A stretch of 64,000 nt of DNA from Candidatus Methanoperedens nitratireducens (GTDB lineage: Archaea > Halobacteriota > Methanosarcinia > Methanosarcinales > Methanoperedenaceae): the NCBI RefSeq assembly GCF_000685155.1, contig NZ_JMIY01000007.1, forward strand, positions 443,381-507,380. Direction: 5' to 3'. A program made the position numbers and the translations under genes. How positions within the stretch are numbered: the stretch's first letter is position 1; the number at the start of each line of letters is the position of its first letter. The notes under the pieces were generated by a model. It saw only the letters and a program-made list of their open reading frames with translations, did not search any database and was not told the origin of the DNA. Of this stretch, positions 41,079-49,338 are shown in pieces.

Positions 41079-41288
41079 ATGGCAGTAAAGAAATATGAAG
41101 CCGTCGTGACCATTGAGATAGATGAAGACAAGTGTATTGGGGCCGGGGAATGTGTTAACGTCTGCCCTACCAATGTTTTTGATCTCGTTGAAGGTAAATC
41201 GCATGCAACACGTGTGGAAGATTGCATCGAATGCTGTGCATGTGTGGATGCATGTCCCACAAAGGCTATTAAGCACAGCACATGTTAG
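41079..41288 (+). CDS. Ferredoxin with two iron-sulfur clusters
   Basis: A 69-residue ferredoxin. The second site is a classical CIECCACVDACP motif (Cx2C..Cx3CP). The first reads CIGAGECVNVCP, with five residues between the first two visible cysteines instead of two, so its cluster may be 3Fe-4S or have another ligand. Position after the sulfite reductase operon suggests it supplies electrons there. AGGAGTAAAAAGAGG precedes the ATG. Confidence 0.85.
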   Translation: MAVKKYEAVVTIEIDEDKCIGAGECVNVCPTNVFDLVEGKSHATRVEDCIECCACVDACPTKAIKHSTC

Positions 41289-41348
41289 TAGCGTTAGTAG
41301 CCGATTCTTAACCTGAGAGCGAGTAAATAGTTATAACAGTTGTTCTTG

Positions 41349-42326
41349 ATGAGACAAGTCAGGGCCTCTATGGGAACGCTGGGTGTGCTGGGGCTTGAGC
41401 TTGTACAGATGGATACACCCCCCACCACTGCGTATCTCCAGATCTATACTGATAAGCGCTGCAGGGCAAATTGTCTTTTCTGTGCGCAGGCATCTGGCTC
41501 AAGCGCAGGGCTTACCCATATAGCCAGGGGCATGTATATACCCGCCGACCTTGATGCTGTAGTATCACGTCTTAAGGTGGCATATGAGAGGGGCTACCTT
41601 GGGCGTGCCTGCATCCAGACAGCGCTCTATGATGCATGGTGGGATGATACGGTATATCTGATCGAACGGATACGTGAGGTAAGTGGTATTCCTCTGTCGC
41701 TTTCTGTTTTCCCGCTTGGCGATGAGCGATACAGGGAATTGAGTAAGTCAGGAGTGAACGAACTTGTAATACCGCTTGATGCCTGCACACAGGAGCTGTT
41801 TGATAAAATAAAAGGGAAAAGCGCAGGCGGACCGTACTCATGGGAAGGGCATCTTGATGGTATAAAAAGAGGCGCCCGCATATTCAGGAACGCAGGTACA
41901 CACCTTATTATCGGTCTTGGAGAGACTGATGAGGATGCTGTAAAGATTATTGATGAATTACATGGGTATAAGGTAAATACTGCTCTTTTTGCATATACCT
42001 ACATTCCCGGTGCTCAACTTGAACCTGAGAACAATAAGGATAGTATAAGGCATTACCGCACTGTGCAACTGGCAAGATATCTGATTGAAGAGGGAGTCGC
42101 ATCTTATTTAGATATGCAGTTCCTGGATGGCACTCTTTGCGACTTCGGGATAAGCAGGGATGCGATCCTCAGGATAATCGAAGAAGGAAGGGCTTTTCAG
42201 ACATCCGGGTGTCATGGGTGCAACCGTCCGATGGCAAATGAAACGTTCTCTAAGATCTATAATTTTCCAAGAAAACCGAATGATGAAGAGATAGCATCTA
42301 TTAAGAGAGATCTGGGATTAGATTAG
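41349..42326 (+). CDS. Radical SAM enzyme, function unassigned
   Basis: A 325-residue radical SAM protein with CRANCLFCAQA (Cx3Cx2C near 40-47) and a late cysteine pair SGCHGCNRP near 288, reminiscent of biotin/lipoyl-synthase-like enzymes with an auxiliary cluster. A TATA-like AAATAGTTATAA upstream suggests a leaderless message; the ATG at 41370 is an alternative start. With the radical SAM gene at 37.3 kb it flanks the sulfite reductase-tusA-ferredoxin operon, so a sulfur-insertion reaction is possible but unproven. Confidence 0.75.
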   Translation: MRQVRASMGTLGVLGLELVQMDTPPTTAYLQIYTDKRCRANCLFCAQASGSSAGLTHIARGMYIPADLDAVVSRLKVAYERGYLGRACIQTALYDAWWDDTVYLIERIREVSGIPLSLSVFPLGDERYRELSKSGVNELVIPLDACTQELFDKIKGKSAGGPYSWEGHLDGIKRGARIFRNAGTHLIIGLGETDEDAVKIIDELHGYKVNTALFAYTYIPGAQLEPENNKDSIRHYRTVQLARYLIEEGVASYLDMQFLDGTLCDFGISRDAILRIIEEGRAFQTSGCHGCNRPMANETFSKIYNFPRKPNDEEIASIKRDLGLD

Positions 42327-42412
42327 TGCAAGTCAGTTCAAATTTGATTATAAAACAATAAATGTTTTGAAAACTCATCACTTTTATTACCCTCTACTCT
42401 AATACCCCATAT

Positions 42413-42748
42413 ATGGAGAATCTACTGATCAGATTCTTGATAGGCGGAGCGGTGGTATCAGGAATAACATGGATTGCAGAATATTTTGACCCAAAACTTG
42501 GGGGGATAATTGCAAGCATACCCTTTGCAACGGTCTTAAGCCTGCTGATTGTAAACGAGGTCCTGGGTAAAAAAGGAGTAATCGCTTTTGCAGAGGGGAT
42601 TGTGATAGGGAACATACCATGGTATGGCTATATTCTCGCTGTTATCCTTCTCACCCAGCGAATAGGCCTTGTAAAAAGTCTTGCAGTTGGAATAACAATC
42701 TGGCTTTTACTCGTGCCGATCACCTGGCGGTTATCCCAACCGGTTTAA
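42413..42748 (+). CDS. Small membrane protein (DUF3147-like)
   Basis: A 111-residue protein with three to four hydrophobic helices (residues 6-20, 30-47, 60-80, 88-107). FDPKLGGIIASIPFATVLSL resembles the repeated motif of DUF3147/GlpM-like membrane proteins. No partner gene is adjacent. Function unknown. Confidence 0.6.
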   Translation: MENLLIRFLIGGAVVSGITWIAEYFDPKLGGIIASIPFATVLSLLIVNEVLGKKGVIAFAEGIVIGNIPWYGYILAVILLTQRIGLVKSLAVGITIWLLLVPITWRLSQPV

Positions 42749-42858
42749 ACGCCGATGACAGATAAATATAATCTCCAACATAACATCTGACAATAGTATA
42801 TAAACCAAAGAGTCGGCTATGAATGCGGTTCATAGATAACAATGAAAAAGACGATTAA

Positions 42859-42928
42859 CAACGAACTCAAAACGAACTTAAACGAACTCATCAGCCCGAG
42901 TTCGTATCGAGTTTGTACCAGTTCGTTG
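42859..42928 (+). repeat. Inverted repeat of ACGAACT units
   Basis: Three left units (AACGAACTC, AACGAACTT, AACGAACTC) face three right units (GAGTTCGTATC, GAGTTTGTACC, AGTTCGTT) around ATCAGCCC. The arms can pair nearly end to end. Related shorter forms occur at 24856-24898 and 30310-30335. Confidence 0.7.
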
Positions 42929-43256
42929 TTTATATTATCTGAACCACATCGGAACCTAAGATGCGATATAGTTGAACTTTTTCATACCAGGCAATTATCA
43001 GGAAAACATGCGCGGAAATGGATATCAAAATCATAGATATTGCCGTTCAAGCAGGATATTGAAACCGGAATTTCCACATCTCAGAGATTGGTGTGAAGAT
43101 CGTCTCCGGGCTCCTGGTTGCTATCATGGCTCGGTTGGGCAGGGCTGGGAAGTGGTTGAAAATACATTTCCACCCAGAACTGTACTAGCGGCGAAAAAGC
43201 TTAATAGGCAAAAAACGCTAACAAGCCCTGTACCATTCAAGTACGGGGTATAGTGA

Positions 43257-43318
43257 CTTTCAACTTATGGGTTCATACTTTCAACTTATGAGTTCTTGCT
43301 TTCAACTTATGGTTCCAA
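43257..43318 (+). repeat. Tandem repeat, 21 bp x 3
   Basis: CTTTCAACTTATGGGTTCATA and two close variants start at 43257, 43278 and 43299. It lies in the gene-free block; no ORF uses it. Confidence 0.85.
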
Positions 43319-43523
43319 TTCACAGCTTTTTCATATTCATTTATTAACCGCGTTCATAGCCAACTCTGTGGTTGATTATCTTGTCTTGGCTCATTTTAAT
43401 AAAGCTGCCAATATTTTTTAATACTATTTATATTAAGTTTTGTGGATAACTATAGCATAATCCTTAGATTCTCGTAATACGTTAACCACAGATGAACGCC
43501 CCGAGTTGCGCATCAGGAGGGCG

Positions 43524-43714
43524 CATCCACGTCGACTGTCACGCCAGTCGATTGCGTATCCACGTCGACTGTCACGCCAGTCGATTGCGTATCCACGTCG
43601 ACTGTCACGCCAGTCGATTACGTATCCACGTATTGCTTCGCAATACGTGTGTGCGTCCTCAAGGGGCGCAACCCTTGATACGTGTCTGCGTCCTCAAGGG
43701 GCACGACCCTTGAT
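43524..43714 (+). repeat. Array of six consecutive stem-loops
   Basis: Three perfect copies of CGACTGTCACGCCAGTCG (43533, 43566, 43599; 33-bp period, linker ATTGCGTATCCACGT), then TATTGCTTCGCAATA (43631-43645), then two copies of TCAAGGG...CCCTTGA (43659, 43694; 35-bp period, linker TGTGCGTCC-like). Each unit is a hairpin with a similar linker but the stem sequences differ. Confidence 0.85.
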
Positions 43715-43748
43715 ATGTGTCTATGAATAGCGGCGGGCATGACGCCTA

Positions 43749-43781
43749 TAAACGCCGATGAGCGCAGCGTTCATCGGCGTT
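43749..43781 (-). terminator. Hairpin at the end of the beta-propeller gene
   Basis: AAACGCCGATGA and TCATCGGCGTTT form a 12-base-pair stem with a GCGCAGCG-like loop, ending at the gene's stop codon on the minus strand. There is no long T run, so it may protect the transcript end rather than terminate by itself. Confidence 0.5.
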
Positions 43782-45991
43782 TATCTCCATCCATACTCAT
43801 AGTATTGATTTCTCTCAAACGGGAGATCGATGCTGTTTATCTCGGTAGTATTGGTAAGACTGTTCATCAGAATCTTCCGTGCTGAAACAGTATAGAGCAC
43901 ATCATCCATGTACAGTGATCTGCGCACAGCACCGGGTGAATCCCAGTAATACATCTCTTCCTCATAGCCATCAAGATGGGATATCTTGCCTCTGAGTTTA
44001 AAACCATCCTCAGGGGTAATTCCAAAGACATAGGCGCCCTGCCATACTCGTGGCATGTAGCCGTATACTCTATCTAATCGCTCAGTTTCTCTAATTTCCC
44101 TGATCGGGATCACGAGTAGGTCCTTCTCTTTATCAAATAAGAACGCCCTGTGGTCCCGCAGCGCCTCGGAATCTGTGCCTGCACTGCCTATCTCATATGT
44201 ATCGATCTGCTTTGGCTTCTCTACATCAGAGACATCAAACAGCGAGAGCTTAACACCTTTAATCGATACTCCACCCCATTCGTTACCTCCTGTTTCCTTG
44301 CCAACACCGATTATGTGGTTCTCATCATACGGGTGCAAATAATCAGAAAAGCCGGGTATCTTGAGTTCGCCCAGTACTTTTGGATCTTTCGGATCTGACA
44401 GATCTATAACGAACAGGGGATCGATCTGCTTGAACGTTACCATGTAGAGCCTGTTCCCGATGAATCTTGTTGAATATATTCTTTCATCCTGAGCAATCTC
44501 TTCTAACTTCCCAACAATGCTGAGGTCTTTATCCATCACATACACATTGTTGTACTGCCCGGAACTACCTCTTGTCCAGAACTGGGTTGTAGTGGCAACC
44601 CTGAAGTAATCATTGAATTCATCCATAGAGAACTGGTTCAGCAGACTGCCCGGTACCTCGCCTTTTGTCTCATATTCAATATTCCCCTTATCAATCCTGA
44701 TCTTCTGGATTACGGTCTTCTCTAATTCCTGCGCTATTTTTATCTCATATTCCTCAACTGCTTTCTCAACATTTTTGATATAATCCTGTTTTTGTTTTTC
44801 ACTCATGCTGTTGTAGGTCTCTTCCAGGATAGATGAGATCTTATCCCACTTCTCGTAAGAGCTGAGGTTGCTATCCCTGATTGCGTTTATCCTGTCCTGA
44901 GCATCCTTCGGAAGCTGCGGCATAATAACTTTATAGAACCGCTCCTCACGCTGCACCTCATAGTACCTTACAGGCAGGTTCTTTCGGTATGTTATGTATA
45001 TATTGTTACCTGATACATACACATTATCAGAGTAGCCCATCATGAATGATTTTGCATCGATGTCTTTATCAGATTTTATGTTGATTGACGCAATTATATG
45101 GAATACATAATTCTGCTCCGGGTTATCAAAATAATACACATCAGGTGACATTATCTTCACTGAACCCTGTTTTATCACTGGTACATCGATCACGTCATCG
45201 CGATAATAGGCGCTATCCTTTACAATGAGATATACATAGTCTCCTATCATCCTTGATCTGAAATAGTTTCCATTGATACTGTAATTCGCCACTTGCTCTG
45301 GCTTTTTCCTGTCAGTGATATCATAGATAAATGCGCTCGTTTTTGCGGTGTACCTCGGCATCGGCCTGTAGCCGTATTCAGGATAAATATAGACCTCATC
45401 GTTCTCTTCTGTGAAGACTATGAGCCTGTCATCGTTCACAAACATCTCTTTTGGCCTGCCGTTTATCGTTATCGTAGAAAGCGTCCCTGCATCGACTGCA
45501 GGGTATGCATCAACAATGACCAGTTTGTTCTGCGCCAGGACATAGATGTACTTGCCGTCGTTCTTTACAAAATCTGCTTCATCTACGCCCTCTACCTGGA
45601 TGTTTGTTTTCGAGTAATCCGATGTACCCTGGCTCCCTGCATACGCTGGAGCAGGCACAGGTACGCCTTCAGATACTGCCGCTGGCACTATTTTTGGAGC
45701 TGCACCTGATGAATCTACCATGCCAAAATCTCCACTACCCCTAAGATCATACCAGCCGAACCTGTTATAATTTGAATTATAGGCACTGGCCTTGAGGAAT
45801 TCGCGAATTTCCTGGACTGATAAGAATTTCTTCAATTCCTGCGTTGATTCAAATTGAGATATCGCTATATCAGAGGTATTGCCTGTGATCTTATCTATGC
45901 CAACTGTACTGCTGGATTGAATACATCCGCTAAAGATCGTTATTCCAATAACCGAGAATAAAACCATCAGAATGGCAGTTTTCTTTATCAT
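43781..45991 (-). CDS. Beta-propeller lipoprotein (PF09826-type)
   Basis: A 736-residue secreted protein. The signal ends in a lipobox-like SGC (MIKKTAIL...IFSGCIQ, Cys near 23), suggesting lipid anchoring. The rest is the archaeal C-terminal beta-propeller family, with repeated blades such as IYVLAQNKLVIVDAYP and RLYMVTFKQIDPLFVIDLSD. A helical insert lies near residues 355-425. Function of the family is unknown. It is monocistronic, with a repeat region downstream. Confidence 0.85.
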   Translation of the reverse strand: MIKKTAILMVLFSVIGITIFSGCIQSSSTVGIDKITGNTSDIAISQFESTQELKKFLSVQEIREFLKASAYNSNYNRFGWYDLRGSGDFGMVDSSGAAPKIVPAAVSEGVPVPAPAYAGSQGTSDYSKTNIQVEGVDEADFVKNDGKYIYVLAQNKLVIVDAYPAVDAGTLSTITINGRPKEMFVNDDRLIVFTEENDEVYIYPEYGYRPMPRYTAKTSAFIYDITDRKKPEQVANYSINGNYFRSRMIGDYVYLIVKDSAYYRDDVIDVPVIKQGSVKIMSPDVYYFDNPEQNYVFHIIASINIKSDKDIDAKSFMMGYSDNVYVSGNNIYITYRKNLPVRYYEVQREERFYKVIMPQLPKDAQDRINAIRDSNLSSYEKWDKISSILEETYNSMSEKQKQDYIKNVEKAVEEYEIKIAQELEKTVIQKIRIDKGNIEYETKGEVPGSLLNQFSMDEFNDYFRVATTTQFWTRGSSGQYNNVYVMDKDLSIVGKLEEIAQDERIYSTRFIGNRLYMVTFKQIDPLFVIDLSDPKDPKVLGELKIPGFSDYLHPYDENHIIGVGKETGGNEWGGVSIKGVKLSLFDVSDVEKPKQIDTYEIGSAGTDSEALRDHRAFLFDKEKDLLVIPIREIRETERLDRVYGYMPRVWQGAYVFGITPEDGFKLRGKISHLDGYEEEMYYWDSPGAVRRSLYMDDVLYTVSARKILMNSLTNTTEINSIDLPFERNQYYEYGWR

Positions 45992-46094
45992 ATTCCGTCA
46001 CCTTGTTTGATAGATAAATAGCATGCTTAATAAAATTATGCTTAACTTCGAATTAAATTGAAGTTATAATAGGTTATTTGTTTTTCTTAGCGAG

Positions 46095-46444
46095 TATAAA
46101 AGTGTTAGCTACTGAGTAACCAATGCATAAATTTATTAGTTGCCATGCTAAAACATTAATTGGGGGGTGAATATAATGGCGTGGGAATTGGATTGCGAAT
46201 CTGCTGGTATAGCATGCCCATTCATGATTAGGGTTGAAGATAAGAATGAACTGGCATCTATTGTTCAGCAGCATCTTAAGTATACACACCAAAAGAGTAT
46301 GTCAAAAGAAGAAATACTCAGTAGTGCAAAAGAGGTGTAGGCTTAATAGCCTATATCCTTAGTAGCTAACACTTTTTCACATTTCGGCAGTAACCATGAG
46401 AGTCTAAAGTAATCATCTACTTGATACAAAAGTGTTAGCTACTG
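46095..46444 (+). repeat. Three copies of an AAAAGTGTTAGCTACT repeat around a small gene
   Basis: Direct copies lie at 46095-46114 and 46426-46444 and an inverted copy at 46361-46376. They flank the DUF1059 gene, and the last copy overlaps the open frame ahead of nth. A TAGGCT/AGCCTA hairpin at 46338-46353 ends the small gene. Confidence 0.75.
46176..46340 (+). CDS. DUF1059 small protein
   Basis: A 54-residue protein (MAWELDCESAGIACPFMIRV, then SMSKEEILSSAKEV). The two cysteines and the final helix fit DUF1059, a small archaeal and bacterial family of unknown role. GGGGGGTGA before the ATG is a strong ribosome binding site. The gene is enclosed by three copies of an 16-19-bp repeat. Confidence 0.75.
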   Translation: MAWELDCESAGIACPFMIRVEDKNELASIVQQHLKYTHQKSMSKEEILSSAKEV

Positions 46445-46485
46445 GAATACCCTATCTTTATTACTCATCGTGCCGAATTACCCGC

Positions 46486-47112
46486 ATGACCGTTGATATG
46501 ATTATGGAGCGCCTGAAAAAACGGTATCCTCCAGGCAAATTCGAATCAAACGATCCTTTCCGGGTACTTATATCCACTGTTCTATCCCAGCGTACCCGTG
46601 ATGAGGTCACTGACAGGGCAGCAGAGAAACTATTTGCCAGATATGGCACACCTGGTGCACTTGCGGATGCAGATGTTGATGATATAGAGGAATTGATACG
46701 CGAGGTGGGGTTCTATCGTGTGAAGGCACCGCGCCTGAAGGAAATAGCCCGGATAATCGATAATGATTTTCAGGGCAGGGTCCCTGCTGATATGGATACT
46801 CTTCTCTTGCTTCCGGGTGTTGGCAGGAAGACTGCCAATTGCGTGCTTGTTTATGGCTTTGGTCTTGATGCTATAGCCGTAGATACCCATGTTCACAGGA
46901 TCTCAAACAGGCTGGGACTTGTAAGCACAAAAACACCAGAAGAAACCGAGATAAAACTTCGCTCTGCCCTTCCAAAAGAACACTGGCGACATATCAATGA
47001 GCTGCTGGTGAGATTCGGACGGGATATATGCAGGCCGATATCTCCGAAGTGCGGCCTGTGCCCGATCATTGATCTATGTCAGGGCAGGAGGGATACTAAG
47101 ACTTTTGTTTAG
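46486..47112 (+). CDS. nth: Endonuclease III (DNA glycosylase/AP lyase)
   Basis: A 208-residue base-excision enzyme for oxidised pyrimidines. The helix-hairpin-helix LLPGVGRKTANCVLVYGFG holds the catalytic lysine, and AVDTHVHRISNRLG the catalytic aspartate. The [4Fe-4S] ligands fit Cx6Cx2Cx5C in CRPISPKCGLCPIIDLC. The frame is open to a GTG in the upstream repeat (46432), but MTVDMIMERL at 46486 gives the normal N-terminus. No ribosome binding site is seen. Confidence 0.93.
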   Translation: MTVDMIMERLKKRYPPGKFESNDPFRVLISTVLSQRTRDEVTDRAAEKLFARYGTPGALADADVDDIEELIREVGFYRVKAPRLKEIARIIDNDFQGRVPADMDTLLLLPGVGRKTANCVLVYGFGLDAIAVDTHVHRISNRLGLVSTKTPEETEIKLRSALPKEHWRHINELLVRFGRDICRPISPKCGLCPIIDLCQGRRDTKTFV

Positions 47113-47162
47113 ATAAGTTTTATAATCAATACTTACTATAAAGCTTAGCATAGGGGGACGAC

Positions 47163-47843
47163 ATGAACTACGGGCAAATGCACTGGTCAAACATCTTTTT
47201 TGTGCACTGGCGCGTGTCTTCATCACAGCTCCTGCCACATATCCCGCCCGGCCTTCAGATTGATCTGTTCAAAGGTGATGCTTATGTCAGTCTTGTGGCG
47301 CTGCATGTAACCGGGCCAGCACCATGGCCGCTTATGCCATTGAGCAGAACCCTGCTTGACTACAACCAGCTTAATGTGCGCACCTATGCCACTGGCGGTC
47401 CGGGGCCCGGGATAGTGCTGCTTGATACCCTTGTTGACCGCTATCTTCCATCTCTTGGCGCACGTCTGCTCGGCATGCCGTACCGATTCGCCCGCGATCT
47501 TGACCTGAAGGTGCATGATGGCCATGTGCTTCTGCACGCATTCGGTCAGGATATTGAGGGTGAGGTTGATGATGTTGTCACTGCAACTGTACCAGCCGGC
47601 AGCCTTGATAGCTTCCTGGTCGATCGTTTCTGGGTCTATGCATGCATGCCGGGCGGCATGACCTATGGCGTACGCATTGAACATGCGCCCTGGCGCCTGC
47701 GCTCTGTACGCCTGGCGAGGCAACTTTCGCCGTCTGCGGCCGGCATAGATGGTATAGTAGAACCTGTGAGGGTGCATCTGGCCGAGAAACTGGATATATC
47801 AATCGTAGAGACGGCTTCAGTGCGGTGGCCGCTAGGCGTCTAA
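47163..47843 (+). CDS. DUF2071 (YqjF-like) protein
   Basis: A 226-residue protein with the DUF2071 pattern: FFVHWRVSSSQLLPHIPPGL near the N-terminus, AYVSLVALHVTGP, and TYATGGPGPGIVLLDTLVD. The family is cytosolic and of unknown role. GGGGGA precedes the ATG by several bases. It is GC-richer than its neighbours, perhaps a sign of transfer. Confidence 0.8.
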   Translation: MNYGQMHWSNIFFVHWRVSSSQLLPHIPPGLQIDLFKGDAYVSLVALHVTGPAPWPLMPLSRTLLDYNQLNVRTYATGGPGPGIVLLDTLVDRYLPSLGARLLGMPYRFARDLDLKVHDGHVLLHAFGQDIEGEVDDVVTATVPAGSLDSFLVDRFWVYACMPGGMTYGVRIEHAPWRLRSVRLARQLSPSAAGIDGIVEPVRVHLAEKLDISIVETASVRWPLGV

Positions 47844-47896
47844 GAGCCTGTCTTAAATGCCTGAATTGTTAAACGGATGGCAGTATCCGTTAATAG

Positions 47897-48874
47897 TTAT
47901 TGATTAATCCCTGTCACAATATCAATATCGAAATCAAAAACCGCCGTACTCTCGCCATCGCAGCATATATCAAGCCTGGATGTATCTTCTATACTGCCAA
48001 TACCTGCTGCCCTGTATCCTGCATTTTCAAAAAGACTGATCACTTCAGATTCATCCTCAGGCAGGGATGTTACTACAAAACCAATCGCAGGATGGATCTT
48101 TAACCACTGTATAAAATCAATGCCTGCTGGAGCCGGTATCTCTGTAAGATCAACGCGTGCCCCCACATGACTTGTCTCAATAAGCATCCCCAGCGTTCCG
48201 ATCAGGCCAGGATTGCTGATATCCTTTCCAGATGTAACAAGACCGCGCTCTCCGAGTATCTGCATCACCCTGTACCTCCTGCGTACTTCCTCTGCTTCTT
48301 TCATGGTCGTGGAGTCAAAACTGTATGGCGAATTCGGCCCCACTCTTCCATCCATATCATAGGCTGCAATTATTGTGTCACCCACCCGCGCAGTACTGCT
48401 TCTGATCTCACATCCCTTCTTCACTGTACCGATAATAGCCACTGAAAGCGATGTATACGGTGTATCGGGATGCATATGACCTCCAACCATTGGAACGCCA
48501 AACTTGGCTATCCCGTCCCTGATACCTCCAAGAAGCTCTTTGCACGCCTCTTTATTAGCCGAAGAGAGCACATTCACCATGGCAACGGGTTTACCGCCCA
48601 TGGCTGCTATGTCGTTGACATTAACAAGCACAGAGCTATATCCAGCCCACCACATGCTCGCATTGATGAGCCGGGCCCAGATGCCGTCTGCGGCAAACAG
48701 TATGTAATCATCTCCCCCTATATCAACAACCGCGGCATCATCACCAAAATCCACAACAGAATTTGAATACTCACATCGCACGCTCTCGAATACATTAATG
48801 ATTTCAGCAATAGGCTTCTTACGGGTTACGCCCTCGAATTCCCTGATCTCTCTTGCTATTCTCTGTAAGTCCAT
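47897..48874 (-). CDS. Methanogenesis marker protein 2 (AIR synthase-like)
   Basis: A 325-residue PurM/SelD-fold protein restricted to methanogens and related methane oxidisers. VDFGDDAAVVDIGGDDYILF near residue 40 is the ATP-site glycine/aspartate region, and MVGGHMHPDTPYTSLSVAII near 128-147 the second strand set. The ORF runs further to 48937, but MDLQRIAREIREFEG at 48874 is the family start. The reaction is not known. This is the best single marker of methane metabolism in the window. Confidence 0.85.
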   Translation of the reverse strand: MDLQRIAREIREFEGVTRKKPIAEIINVFESVRCEYSNSVVDFGDDAAVVDIGGDDYILFAADGIWARLINASMWWAGYSSVLVNVNDIAAMGGKPVAMVNVLSSANKEACKELLGGIRDGIAKFGVPMVGGHMHPDTPYTSLSVAIIGTVKKGCEIRSSTARVGDTIIAAYDMDGRVGPNSPYSFDSTTMKEAEEVRRRYRVMQILGERGLVTSGKDISNPGLIGTLGMLIETSHVGARVDLTEIPAPAGIDFIQWLKIHPAIGFVVTSLPEDESEVISLFENAGYRAAGIGSIEDTSRLDICCDGESTAVFDFDIDIVTGINQ

Positions 48875-48978
48875 GGTACACAGAACATGCGGGTTATTAA
48901 TTATAGTTTTTGGAAAACATATGTTTAAATTTTTCACGTTCCCATAGATTTAATACCCTTTACGCCAATTGTAAACCC

Positions 48979-49338
48979 ATGGTTAAGCTGGATCAAATAA
49001 ATATCTCTAACACGGGTCTAACTAAGTTCTTCAGTCCTATAGAAGCCAAAATCCTGAGGACTTTATGGGCTGAAGGGGAGATGATGACATCAGAGCTGAC
49101 CGAAAGGACAAATATTCCGCTAACAAGCATAGCAGGTACTCTTGATCGTCTGGTCAAGGCAGGGTACGCAACCAGACGGATCGACAACATAAACGGCAGA
49201 GTGCGCTATGTGTATGCTCCCGCTTTTTCTGAGGAGGAAGTTGCCAGTGAGATCACCAGGAAAATCCTGGACAGCCTTGTGGATACATTCGGTCCTCTTG
49301 CACTTGAGAATTTCTCAAAGTACAGTGATAAGAAATGA
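48979..49338 (+). CDS. BlaI/MecI-like transcriptional repressor
   Basis: A 119-residue winged-helix protein (FFSPIEAKILRTLWAEGEMM, then TSELTERTNIPLTSIAGTLD RLVKAGYATRR). It fits the penicillinase-repressor family, dimeric repressors cleaved or released by BlaR1-like membrane metalloproteases. The stop overlaps the start of just such a membrane protease gene by four bases. I use the ATG at 48979; the longer frame to 48910 reads into promoter sequence. Confidence 0.8.
   Translation: MVKLDQINISNTGLTKFFSPIEAKILRTLWAEGEMMTSELTERTNIPLTSIAGTLDRLVKAGYATRRIDNINGRVRYVYAPAFSEEEVASEITRKILDSLVDTFGPLALENFSKYSDKK

Larger units (their letters stand above)
42749..43780 (+). other. One-kilobase non-coding block rich in repeats
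   Basis: No gene is supported over 1030 bases. It holds a GAACT-type inverted repeat (42859-42928), a 21-bp repeat in triplicate (43257-43318), a six-hairpin array (43524-43714) and a terminator-like hairpin (43749-43781). Between 42990 and 43250 short frames look like degraded coding sequence but match nothing I know. Confidence 0.6.

Noticed and set aside
42972-43253. 93-codon ORF in the repeat block
   Set aside because: No ribosome binding site, no recognisable domain and composition like degraded DNA; it ends in the tandem repeat region.
43524-43714. Possible CRISPR array
   Set aside because: Repeats are of two unrelated stem types, periods are 33 and 35 bp with no variable spacers, and each unit is itself a hairpin; there are no cas genes beside it.
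47223-47777. 184-codon minus-strand ORF opposite DUF2071
   Set aside because: High GC removes stops on both strands; only the plus-strand frame matches a protein family and has a ribosome binding site.
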